From Opitutia bacterium UBA7350 (GTDB lineage Bacteria; Verrucomicrobiota; Verrucomicrobiia; Opitutales; Coraliomargaritaceae), in contig DKOX01000098.1 of the NCBI GenBank assembly GCA_002470925.1, positions 1 to 9,289 on the forward strand: a DNA stretch of 9,289 nt, written 5' to 3'. The translations under genes were made by a program, and so were the position numbers. Below the pieces are notes generated by a model that worked only from the letters and a program-made list of their open reading frames with translations, was not told the origin of the DNA and ran no database searches. Positions within the stretch are counted from its first letter, which is position 1. Every line of letters starts with the position of its first letter. This document shows, in pieces, positions 1-6,285 of this stretch.

Positions 1-557
1 AGAAAACGGGCTTCGCTTTCTTCCAGCGCAGCGGCAACATTTTCGGGAGACAGTCCTCCCGCGAGGATGAAGCTTGTTTCAGGATAGGCCTTCTGTAGTG
101 CTGAAAAGCGGGTCCAATCTCCGGTCGCACCCGTGCCCCCCGCTTTTTCTTCCGAGTAGGTATCGATTAAAACCGCGGCGGCATGATGCAGGATTATTTC
201 CGGCAAGGCAGCACCCCTGGGGAGGCGCGGCGCAATCCACAAGGACTCGCGACCGACTGACTCCAACCAACCCGCGAACGCACTTTCAAGTTGTTGCAAG
301 CTGGCATGTATTTGAAAACGCGTGAAGCCCGCGGATTGAAAGGCCTGTATTTTCTCAAGCTCAGGCTCAACATCAACGATCACACATTGTTCCAGCGGAA
401 CCGCTGCCGCCAGGGCTTGAGCCCGCTCCAAACTTACCGCCCTCGGGGAATGCGGGTATGCAATCAAACCAAAGGCATCCGCGCCGTGACTGAGAGCAGC
501 CTCGACATCGACCTCGCGGGTTAGGCCGCAGACTTTTACCTGAATACCATTGTGCAT
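1..557 (-). CDS. trpF: Phosphoribosylanthranilate isomerase, 3' end cut by window edge
   Basis: This cytoplasmic (beta/alpha)8 enzyme isomerises N-(5-phosphoribosyl)anthranilate to CdRP in tryptophan synthesis. The minus strand is open from the ATG at 557 to the left edge, giving 185 residues; the family is usually 200-220, so about 20-35 C-terminal residues are missing. Visible family motifs are KVCGLTR (8-14) with the catalytic-type Cys10, YPHSPR (34-39) in the place of the usual FYPKSPR, QIH (82-84) for the usual QLH, the strand carrying Asp132 (VLIDTYS), which matches the general-acid Asp, GGTG (140-143) followed by DW, and AGGLSPENV (166-174), a phosphate-binding loop. The residue after QIH is Ala rather than the common Gly. 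The ATG is chosen because the beta-1 strand begins just after it; an in-frame TTG at 590 would add an unlikely tail. No Shine-Dalgarno sequence lies at normal spacing (a GGAGG is about 27 nt upstream). It is divergent from the importer genes. Family call is firm. Confidence 0.93.
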   Translation of the reverse strand, partial: MHNGIQVKVCGLTREVDVEAALSHGADAFGLIAYPHSPRAVSLERAQALAAAVPLEQCVIVDVEPELEKIQAFQSAGFTRFQIHASLQQLESAFAGWLESVGRESLWIAPRLPRGAALPEIILHHAAAVLIDTYSEEKAGGTGATGDWTRFSALQKAYPETSFILAGGLSPENVAAALEESEARF

Positions 558-628
558 TTGTGCTGTATTAAACGGTCCCCTGTCCTCCAAGCAAATGTAT
601 ATCGACAGGATCGAAAAGGGCTCACAGA
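558..628. promoter_or_regulatory. Divergent trpF / hmuU intergenic region
   Basis: This 71-nt spacer must carry the 5' signals of both trpF (leftward) and the permease gene (rightward) unless their promoters lie inside the neighbouring genes. An AT-rich core, GTATAT at 597-602, could serve as a -10 in either direction, but I find no matching -35. A 6-bp inverted repeat, CCTGTC (579-584) and GACAGG (604-609), flanks that core with a 19-nt gap and is a possible operator. No Fur-box-like GATAAT palindrome is visible, although iron regulation would be expected for a heme importer. Confidence 0.35.
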
Positions 629-1696
629 TTGATCGGGTTCATGATTCCAAAACAATACCGCCGCTCTTTTGTAGCGATTCTCTTGCTTGCCACGCTGGCA
701 TGTAGCTTCGCGGCCTTGAATTTTGGAAGCATCGACATCCCGCCGGGAGAAATTCTTTCAATCTGTCTCGGTTCGCTTGGTTCCTTGTTGGGTCTGGGCG
801 ATCCCGCTCCGGAAAAGGCGAGCATCATCTTTCAACTGCGATTGCCCCGCGTGCTGCTCGCCCTCCTCGCGGGCGGTGGTCTGGCGCTCGCCGGCGCGAC
901 CCTGCAGGGGCTCTTTCGCAATCCCCTCGCCGACCCCGCTTTGATCGGAGTAAGTTCCGGGGGTGCGGTGGGCGCAAGTCTGGTACTCCTCCTCGGTTCA
1001 ACCTTAACTTTCACCTCCGCCATTTGGAGTAGTCCCTATACCCTCATGTTGGTGGCTATGCTGGGCAGCGTCGCAAGCACTCAACTGGTTTACAGCCTAT
1101 CCAAAACCGGGGGGCGTATTCATGTCCCAACGATGCTCCTGTGCGGCATTGCGGTCAATGCCTTCGGCGGCGCGCTGGTCGGAGTCATGCTTTATTGCGC
1201 CGACCTCGACACCCTCCGCGAAATCACCTTTTGGGGGATGGGGAGTTTTTCCCGGGCACCACATCTCGCAGTCTTTGCCGCCAGCCCCCTCTTTCTCCTA
1301 TTAATCCTGCTCCTTTTGCGTCAATGCCATCCCCTCAATGTGCTCCTCCTCGGAAACGCAGAGGCCCTCCACCTCGGGTTTGATCCCCACCCGATTCAAC
1401 GCCGCCTCATCCTGCTTTGTGGCGCACTGGTGGGCCTCTCGGTCGCGCTCTGTGGGTCGATCGCTTTTGTCGGTCTCGTCGTTCCGCACCTCGTTCGTCT
1501 GTTAGTCGGCCCCAATCACCGTTACCTTTTACCCGCTTCATTTTTTGCGGGTGCCATCCTGATGATAATCGTCGACCTCCTTGCACACAACCTGCTTAGC
1601 AACGCCAATATTCCCATCGGTATTTTGACTGCCTTCATCGGGGCCCCTTTCTTTCTTTACCTGCTCCTCAATGCCAGACGAAAGGAAATCGTATGA
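629..1696 (+). CDS. hmuU: FecCD-family ABC permease, probable heme/iron-chelate importer
   Basis: This is the inner-membrane permease of a type II ABC importer (BtuC/FecCD/HmuU family); it would form a dimer with two copies of the ATPase encoded next. It has 355 residues, close to the family's usual 320-360, and is mostly hydrophobic with about ten membrane segments. Family signatures in order: RLPRVLLALLAGG (71-83), LQGLFRNPLADPALIGVSSGG (92-112), GNAEALHLG (242-250, the cytoplasmic coupling-helix region), FVGLVVPHLVRLLVG (280-294) and IPIGILTAFIGAPFF (328-342). The start is TTG at 629, with AGGG at 617-620 eight nt before it; an in-frame ATG at 641 would also keep the whole fold, but has no ribosome site. 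The gene leads a two-gene operon with no binding-protein gene. Heme is inferred mainly from the partner ATPase; a siderophore or cobalamin is possible. Confidence 0.9.
   Translation: MIGFMIPKQYRRSFVAILLLATLACSFAALNFGSIDIPPGEILSICLGSLGSLLGLGDPAPEKASIIFQLRLPRVLLALLAGGGLALAGATLQGLFRNPLADPALIGVSSGGAVGASLVLLLGSTLTFTSAIWSSPYTLMLVAMLGSVASTQLVYSLSKTGGRIHVPTMLLCGIAVNAFGGALVGVMLYCADLDTLREITFWGMGSFSRAPHLAVFAASPLFLLLILLLLRQCHPLNVLLLGNAEALHLGFDPHPIQRRLILLCGALVGLSVALCGSIAFVGLVVPHLVRLLVGPNHRYLLPASFFAGAILMIIVDLLAHNLLSNANIPIGILTAFIGAPFFLYLLLNARRKEIV
1682..1696 (+). promoter_or_regulatory. Shine-Dalgarno and ATGA stop-start overlap
   Basis: AAGGA at 1682-1686 sits six nt before the ATG at 1693. That ATG overlaps the permease stop TGA (1694-1696) as ATGA. 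This arrangement indicates translational coupling, suited to equal amounts of permease and ATPase, and it fixes the start of the ATPase. Confidence 0.85.
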
Positions 1697-2505
1697 TTCA
1701 AGCAAACGGCATCCATTACTCTGTAGGCGCACGCACACTTCTCAATTCGGTGAACTTCCAACTGGAACCCGGGCGTTTCTACGGACTCCTTGGCCCCAAC
1801 GGAGCAGGTAAAAGCACTCTCCTCCGCATTCTCAGCGGCGAGCTCAAAGCGCAAACCGGAACGGTCTCAATCAACGGACGCAAGCTCTCGGATTGGCCGC
1901 TCAATGAACTGGCGCAAATCCGCGGTGCCCTGCCCCAACGGGCCGAACTTTCCTTTGAATACACGGTTGAGGAAGTCATCGCGCTGGGTCGCAGTCCTTT
2001 CGGTACCGCCCCAAACGAAGCAACAAAAGGCACGCAGGCGATCGAGGCATCCCTCGAGGCCTTTCAATTGCAAACCCTGCGCGAGCGCTCCTACCTCAAT
2101 CTCTCCGGCGGCGAACAACAACGGGTGCAACTCGCCCGGGTATTTGCCCAGATCTGGCGCGAGGCTGACGACGATTCCCCCCGCTGCCTACTCTTGGACG
2201 AACCCACTACCAGCCTCGATCTCTCCCATCAACAGCAACTCCTCCAACTCCTCAGGGAAACCGCCCGCCGTAATACCACGGTCCTCGCGGCGCTGCACGA
2301 TCCCAATCAGGTAGCGGCGCACGCTGACGCCCTTTTAGTGCTTTGTGGCGGCAAACTGGTTGCGGAGGGCGATGTCGAGACGGTCCTGAACGATACCCTG
2401 CTGGAACGCTACTTCTGCGTGGAGGCAGAAACGCTGCGCACTGCTCAAAACGGGAAAAGCTTTAGCTTTCGCGCGCACCGCAGCCCGCCGCATTCAGCGC
2501 AATAA
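1693..2505 (+). CDS. hmuV: HmuV-type ABC ATPase, probable heme importer
   Basis: This cytoplasmic nucleotide-binding subunit would power the permease encoded before it. The 270-residue protein has a complete ATPase core: Walker A GPNGAGKST (34-42), Q-loop Gln82, signature LSGGEQQ (137-143), Walker B CLLLDEP (165-171) with catalytic Glu170, D-loop SLDL (174-177) and switch His202. The run QRVQLARVFAQIW (143-155), followed by a short acidic insert and then LLLDEPTTSLDLSHQ, resembles HmuV more than FecE or BtuD. ALGRSPF (97-103) is typical of the FecCD-partner ATPase group. The family is usually 255-275 residues, so the length is normal. The last 20 or so residues are basic and low in complexity and probably lie outside the fold. 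The gene ends 11 nt from the stop of the convergent Minf_1886-family gene. The ATPase call is certain; heme as the substrate is an inference. Confidence 0.93.
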   Translation: MIQANGIHYSVGARTLLNSVNFQLEPGRFYGLLGPNGAGKSTLLRILSGELKAQTGTVSINGRKLSDWPLNELAQIRGALPQRAELSFEYTVEEVIALGRSPFGTAPNEATKGTQAIEASLEAFQLQTLRERSYLNLSGGEQQRVQLARVFAQIWREADDDSPRCLLLDEPTTSLDLSHQQQLLQLLRETARRNTTVLAALHDPNQVAAHADALLVLCGGKLVAEGDVETVLNDTLLERYFCVEAETLRTAQNGKSFSFRAHRSPPHSAQ

Positions 2506-2516
2506 GCCATTATCCG

Positions 2517-2942
2517 CTAGAGCATGCGCGGCCGGCGCGTGCTCGGTTGTGCTTCCGGACGAAACGGTAAATCAAAAGCCGCCTCAAAATCATAGCCGTC
2601 ATTAAAATCCTCGGGACTGTCACTCTCGGTTTTTCCCAGGACCCGACAGGCCACCAGATTAAAGACAATGTTGCCAAAATCGCTGCAATGCTTCACCCCC
2701 CAGCTTTCCAGCACCGAACGCGCCATCGGCCCGTATTGTTCAATCGCGTAAACCCGAATTCCCTCCAGCAATTGCTGCCCCGTGAGGTGATGCCCCTGAG
2801 AGAGTTGTCCGTTCTCATGCAGGCTTTTTATACTGTAGTCCAAGGCTTGCCGCAGGAAATAATAGGCCCCGCGCGCATAACGGGGATCATCCTTGCGAAT
2901 TGCACGCACTACCTCGCTGAAATCTCGATTCGAATCCGTCAC
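2517..2942 (-). CDS. Minf_1886 (TIGR04138) family protein of unknown function
   Basis: This 141-residue soluble protein is recognised from memory as the family restricted to Verrucomicrobiota and Planctomycetota; no function is known to me. Visible family-like blocks are YARGAYYFLRQALDY (22-36), QYGPMARSVLESWGV (69-83), DFGNIVFNLV (88-97) and DFNDGYDFEAAFD (112-124). There is no signal peptide or membrane helix and no obvious catalytic motif. The last 15 residues or so are rich in Pro, Arg and Ser, and their codons form the strong hairpin at 2520-2544. The start is GTG at 2942: an in-frame TGA lies two codons upstream, so no longer form is possible, and no Shine-Dalgarno sequence is present. 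It follows glgA by 18 nt on the same strand and is probably the last gene of the exosortase-glgA operon. Family assignment is likely but was not searched. Confidence 0.85.
   Translation of the reverse strand: MTDSNRDFSEVVRAIRKDDPRYARGAYYFLRQALDYSIKSLHENGQLSQGHHLTGQQLLEGIRVYAIEQYGPMARSVLESWGVKHCSDFGNIVFNLVACRVLGKTESDSPEDFNDGYDFEAAFDLPFRPEAQPSTRRPRML
2520..2544. terminator. GC-rich hairpin at convergent junction, candidate bidirectional terminator
   Basis: The arms GAGCATGCGC (2520-2529) and GCGCGTGCTC (2535-2544) pair over 10 bp with one G-U wobble and a 5-nt GGCCG loop. It lies immediately beside the 11-nt gap (2506-2516) between the convergent hmuV and Minf_1886-family genes and overlaps the last codons of the latter. 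Neither strand has a good T-run after the stem, so it is not a textbook intrinsic terminator. It could instead block 3' exonucleases or stop transcription inefficiently in both directions. Confidence 0.5.
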
Positions 2943-2960
2943 AATTCAAATAAAACGCAC

Positions 2961-4481
2961 TTATTGCGGCGCGTCAACCGCACCAATGCCTGACTTTGCC
3001 GCATAAGCATTACGGCGGGCATCCATCGCCCAACCGTAAACCGATTCGTAAGTATCCGCAGACTGATCCCAACTAAAATCAGCAGTCATACCGTTTGCCT
3101 GCAATTGGGCATACTCCTCCGGACGATCATAATAAGTCGAACAGGCCCAACCAATCGTATCGTAAAAGGCTTGCGCAGTGGACGCATCAAAACGAAAGCC
3201 CGTCCCGATTCCCGAGCCCTCAACATATTGCTCGACCGAGTCAACCAAACCACCCGTTGCACGCACAATGGGGGGCGCCCCGTATTTCATGGAATACATC
3301 TGACTCAGCCCACAGGGTTCAAAACGACTGGGCATCAATAAAAAATCCGAGCCCCCCACCGAGAGGTGCGCTAACCGGTTATCAAAGCCGATATAAGCGG
3401 CAAAACGCCCGGGATGGCGCGCTGCCAGGGCCTTGAAACCTTCCTCCAGTGCAGGGTCGCCAGTCCCCAGAACCGCGACCTGTACATCCATTGTTTCCAT
3501 TAATCGATCCCCCATGGCGACCAATAAATCCAAACCCTTTTGATCCACCAGTCGCGAGACCACTGAAAAGAGCGGCACTCCCGCCGCCTCATTCAAACCA
3601 TACGCTTTTTGCATGGCAGCTTTGCATGCCGATTTCCCGGTAAGATCATCCGCAGTGTAGCACTTCGGCAAATGCGGATCCGTGGCGGGATTCCACTCAA
3701 GCTCATCAATTCCATTGATCACGCCGATTAGATCCGCTGCCCGAAAATGCAAGAGGTGTTGCAGGCCGCATCCGCCCTCCGAGCCCTGAATTTCCCGCGC
3801 ATAGGTCGGACTCACCGTCGTAATCTTGCTGGAGTGATAAATCCCGCCCTTCAGCATGTTGACCTGCCCGAACGATTCGATACTGTCGGAACGGAAGGTC
3901 GACTCCGGCAAGCCTGCAAAATGAATCGTGTCGCGGGGGAAATTACCCTGATGCTGCATGTTGTGTAGCGTCATCACGGTAGCGGCGCGCCCCATCGGTC
4001 GATCCACCTCGGTGGTGTTTAGGTAAACCGGCAAGAGCCCGGTTGGCCAGTCATGGCAGTGTACCACGTCCGGCATCCAGTTTAAATGATAACATAGATC
4101 GATCGCTGCACGGGAGAGAAATGAAAAACGCTGCCCATTGTCGGCCTCCTCACCCGATGGACCGCAATACACCTCAGGCCCATCGAAGTATAAATTGTGC
4201 TCGATGAGGTAACAAATCGCCTTTGAACCGGGAAGCGGCATTTCCCATACCCGAGCATAGGCTTCGTGTCCGCCCATGTGCACGATCAAAGGCGCGGATT
4301 CAAGCGGGGTGGCATTCTCGATTTCGCGCAAGGCCCTATATTTTGGTAAAACAATCCGCACATCATGCCCGCGCCCACTCAATGCCTTTGAGAGAGCCCC
4401 GACCACGTCGGCTAGACCTCCAACTTTTACCAGCGGCACAACCTCCGGTGCCACCATTAGAATTTTTTGGCCTTCGCTCAC
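2961..4481 (-). CDS. glgA: Glycogen (ADP-glucose type) synthase, GT5 family
   Basis: This cytoplasmic GT-B glycosyltransferase adds alpha-1,4-linked glucose from a nucleotide sugar to a growing glucan. It has 506 residues; bacterial GlgA is usually about 475-490, and the extra length is mainly a C-terminal tail. The sequence shows the N-terminal nucleotide-sugar loop KVGGLADVVGAL (19-30, with Lys19 matching the essential Lys15 of E. coli), HCHDWPTGLLPVYL (141-154), TLHNMQHQGNFP (171-182), SRLVDQKG (309-316, with the Arg310 and Lys315 pair) and PSRFEPCGLSQMYSMKYG (384-401, with the catalytic-type Glu388). All key residues are present. KVGGL rather than KTGGL is seen in the SSIII/SSIV-like group of starch synthases. 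The start is GTG at 4481, 3 nt after the exosortase stop, with no Shine-Dalgarno sequence, which suggests re-initiation from upstream translation. No other glycogen gene is in view. Confidence 0.96.
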   Translation of the reverse strand: MSEGQKILMVAPEVVPLVKVGGLADVVGALSKALSGRGHDVRIVLPKYRALREIENATPLESAPLIVHMGGHEAYARVWEMPLPGSKAICYLIEHNLYFDGPEVYCGPSGEEADNGQRFSFLSRAAIDLCYHLNWMPDVVHCHDWPTGLLPVYLNTTEVDRPMGRAATVMTLHNMQHQGNFPRDTIHFAGLPESTFRSDSIESFGQVNMLKGGIYHSSKITTVSPTYAREIQGSEGGCGLQHLLHFRAADLIGVINGIDELEWNPATDPHLPKCYTADDLTGKSACKAAMQKAYGLNEAAGVPLFSVVSRLVDQKGLDLLVAMGDRLMETMDVQVAVLGTGDPALEEGFKALAARHPGRFAAYIGFDNRLAHLSVGGSDFLLMPSRFEPCGLSQMYSMKYGAPPIVRATGGLVDSVEQYVEGSGIGTGFRFDASTAQAFYDTIGWACSTYYDRPEEYAQLQANGMTADFSWDQSADTYESVYGWAMDARRNAYAAKSGIGAVDAPQ

Positions 4482-4484
4482 AAG

Positions 4485-5558
4485 CTATTGGTTCGAAGCA
4501 CCTGCTCCTTCGGCCTGCCCGCCGGATCCCTCATCCAAAAATGCACTCGGAATTTGCGGAGAATAATTAAAAATCGGCAAAAGAACCATTAGCCCCACAC
4601 AGGTCACGCCCAGAATCAGGAATCCCGTGACGTCATGCACCGAGCCGATATCGCCCACCAAAGGGAGCACCCAATGATCATCAATCGCACCGGATCCGTG
4701 GTTGTAAGCCCAATACGTCAGAAAGAGCGCGCGGCACATATTGGTCACAAAGGCGAGACCCATCGCCGCACCAATCAACAGTAATTTCTTCCAAAACTTC
4801 TGCAGAAAAACCGCGGCCAAAAACGACCCCGCAAAAAGGCAGGCAGTCAACGAGCGGATTCCCGAGCAGGCCTCCTCGACCCCCACCCGGTCCTCACCGT
4901 TCAGCACCAAAACGCTGCCCTCTCGCTCCAAACTCGCACCCACCAAATCAAAAGCCGTAAATACCACCGAAGTCACCTGTGATTGCAGAAACACCAAAAT
5001 CGCTTTTTGTACCACTCCCACCAAGGGTGCCGATAAAAGCCAGATCAACGCCGGAAAGAGAAAGAGAAAGGTCAGCCCCAAGCGTCCCTTCAAACTGATC
5101 GCCACGCCATCGGCACGCTCCTTCGAAAAAATGAACACCATTGATAAAGAGATCGATGCCAAACCCACAGAGATCGCCAACGAAGCCGGGTTTTGCGGTC
5201 CGCTAACCGAGCGCAACAAGCCCCCAATCAAAAACAGCACGATCCCCGACAATAATCCAATCAGCGCCGCCCATTCAAAAAGCACCGTCAATATCCCCCT
5301 TTTCGGAGTCACCGCCGGAGTGGCATCCCCCAAACGAATCCCCCGGAAAAGATACGATTGTATTTGCGGCCAACGGTCATAGACAACGTAGGCGGCAAAA
5401 AGCGGAACCAAATAACCAAAACTGTATTCGTCATTGGTCTGCCACCAATGAAGCTGATCCCAAATCGTGAAAAGCACTAATCCCACAATCAAGCAGCAGC
5501 CGTAAAGCGTCTGCCTCGGTAAACTCATAAAGGAAGTGTCGGATTTATTCTCAGTCAC
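4485..5558 (-). CDS. Exosortase/archaeosortase family transpeptidase
   Basis: This multi-pass inner-membrane cysteine protease-transpeptidase is predicted to cleave PEP-CTERM-type C-terminal sorting signals from exported proteins. It has 357 residues with about eight membrane segments (roughly 16-34, 47-60, 92-117, 126-145, 161-181, 236-254, 257-281 and 310-329). The family catalytic set is visible: EACSGIRS (229-236, nucleophile Cys231), NMCRALFL (273-280, Arg276) and SVHDVTGF (306-313, His308). The N-terminal YSFGYLVPL (45-53) matches the family's Y-S-H-G-LVP block. No EpsI-like C-terminal domain follows; the tail is a Gly/Ala/Gln-rich stretch of about 20 residues. GTG at 5558 is used as the start; an in-frame ATG at 5528 (codon 11) is an alternative, and neither has a ribosome site. 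It leads the operon with glgA. No PEP-CTERM substrate is encoded in the window. The family is clear; the subtype is not. Confidence 0.92.
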   Translation of the reverse strand: MTENKSDTSFMSLPRQTLYGCCLIVGLVLFTIWDQLHWWQTNDEYSFGYLVPLFAAYVVYDRWPQIQSYLFRGIRLGDATPAVTPKRGILTVLFEWAALIGLLSGIVLFLIGGLLRSVSGPQNPASLAISVGLASISLSMVFIFSKERADGVAISLKGRLGLTFLFLFPALIWLLSAPLVGVVQKAILVFLQSQVTSVVFTAFDLVGASLEREGSVLVLNGEDRVGVEEACSGIRSLTACLFAGSFLAAVFLQKFWKKLLLIGAAMGLAFVTNMCRALFLTYWAYNHGSGAIDDHWVLPLVGDIGSVHDVTGFLILGVTCVGLMVLLPIFNYSPQIPSAFLDEGSGGQAEGAGASNQ

Positions 5559-5717
5559 GATTTTAATTAGAAATTAGTGGCTAATCTGTGCGACTTTAAG
5601 AAAAAAGCTCCTACCCCCCTCAAAAGCAACCACATAAATACGGCTTCAAAGCCATCCCGGAGACGGTGCTTTTGATTCGACCCCGACTCCACCCGGACTA
5701 TTTTAGGACGAGATTAC
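5559..5717. promoter_or_regulatory. Divergent exosortase / HIT intergenic region
   Basis: This 159-nt spacer is the largest non-coding stretch in the window and must serve two divergent gene sets. The exosortase side (5559-5584) is strongly AT-rich and contains the small inverted repeat ATTAG-TGG-CTAAT (5574-5586). On the minus strand a TAATTA just before the GTG could be a -10, which would place the transcript start at or near the start codon. The HIT side holds CATAAA (5633-5638), a weak -10 candidate with no good -35, and the nested inverted repeats listed separately. Confidence 0.45.
5621..5674 (+). promoter_or_regulatory. Nested inverted repeat in leader of HIT-phoH-pgpH
   Basis: CAAAAGCA (5621-5628) pairs perfectly with TGCTTTTG (5667-5674), enclosing 38 nt that contain a second inverted repeat, GGCTT (5642-5646) with AAGCC (5649-5653). 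If transcribed, this would fold as a closing stem around an inner hairpin 43 nt before the HIT start. It matches no riboswitch consensus I know; in particular the hallmark blocks of the ydaO c-di-AMP riboswitch are not visible. Its function is unproven. Confidence 0.3.
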
Positions 5718-6245
5718 ATGCCAGACCCGAACCATCCAAACCTCCACTCCCAAACCTCACAGGGATTCGAAAGCCTGCAAGCCCATTGGCGCATGCCCTA
5801 TATCCTCGCGCCCAAATCCGACCCCACTTCCGCCAATCCATTTGCCTCCCTTCCCGATCAGGATGACGCTGAAAGCCTCATCCTTTTGCGCGGAAAACAC
5901 AACTACACCGTCCTAAACCGCTATCCCTACAACGCCGGCCACCTCCTTGTGGTACCTTATCAGGAAGTTTCCGAGCTCCAAAGCCTCTCTCCCGAAGCTC
6001 GCCACGAACACATTGATTGCATCACTGCAGCTCAAGACCTCCTTACCCGGGCATTAAAGCCCGATGGCTTCAACACCGGTTACAACTTTGGCACCGCCGG
6101 CGGCGCTGGTATTCCGGGACATCTGCACTGCCATATTGTCCCGCGCTGGCATGGCGATACCAATTTCATGCCGGTTATCGGAAACACCCGTGTTTTGCCC
6201 GACGCCCTACAATCGATGTGGGAACGCCTCCGCCAACACATTTAG
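5718..6245 (+). CDS. HIT-family hydrolase, Ap4A-phosphorylase-like
   Basis: This is a cytoplasmic histidine-triad nucleotide hydrolase or phosphorylase acting on substrates such as diadenosine tetraphosphate. It has 175 residues. The triad HLHCHIVPRW (135-144) contains His137, the predicted nucleophile that becomes nucleotidylated, and is followed by GDTNFMPV (146-153). Upstream blocks LLRGKHNYTVLNRYPYNAGHLLVVPY (56-81) and GFNTGYNFGTAGGAGIPGH (117-135) fit the Rv2613c-type Ap4A phosphorylase group. Related proteins carry an N-terminal CPFC zinc half-site after the Trp-Arg-x-x-Tyr-Ile block; here the equivalent is NPFA (40-43), so both cysteines are missing. ATG 5718 is supported by AGGA (5705-5708) nine nt upstream; the first 20 or so residues are polar and probably disordered. 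phoH follows after 40 nt. The family is firm, the substrate inferred. Confidence 0.92.
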   Translation: MPDPNHPNLHSQTSQGFESLQAHWRMPYILAPKSDPTSANPFASLPDQDDAESLILLRGKHNYTVLNRYPYNAGHLLVVPYQEVSELQSLSPEARHEHIDCITAAQDLLTRALKPDGFNTGYNFGTAGGAGIPGHLHCHIVPRWHGDTNFMPVIGNTRVLPDALQSMWERLRQHI

Positions 6246-6285
6246 GCACAATTCGCGCTACACCTTCCCAACGCCAACCGTACTC

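Noticed and set aside
558..628. Fur box controlling the heme-type importer
   Set aside because: No GATAAT-like repeats or related palindrome are present in the spacer.
1790..2314. 174-codon plus-strand frame inside hmuV
   Set aside because: Out-of-frame shadow of an ATPase gene with all its motifs; Ser/Pro/Arg-rich translation without homology features.
4741..5382. 213-codon open frame on the plus strand opposite the exosortase gene
   Set aside because: Lys/Pro/Thr/Ala-rich composition with no motifs; it is a shadow of the C-rich antisense strand of a gene with an intact catalytic triad.
5621..5674. ydaO-type c-di-AMP riboswitch before the pgpH cluster
   Set aside because: The position would make sense, but the conserved ydaO sequence blocks are not visible and the element is too short for that class.
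5660..5700. Sequence resembling a tRNA or tmRNA 3' end (GATTCGA followed by GACTCCACC)
   Set aside because: The would-be T-stem strands do not pair, the CCA is not intact, and no matching acceptor 5' strand or anticodon arm is present.
6064..6285. N-terminal extension of PhoH in the same open frame
   Set aside because: It overlaps the well-supported HIT gene in another frame and the residues resemble nothing in PhoH proteins; the family start fits ATG 6286.
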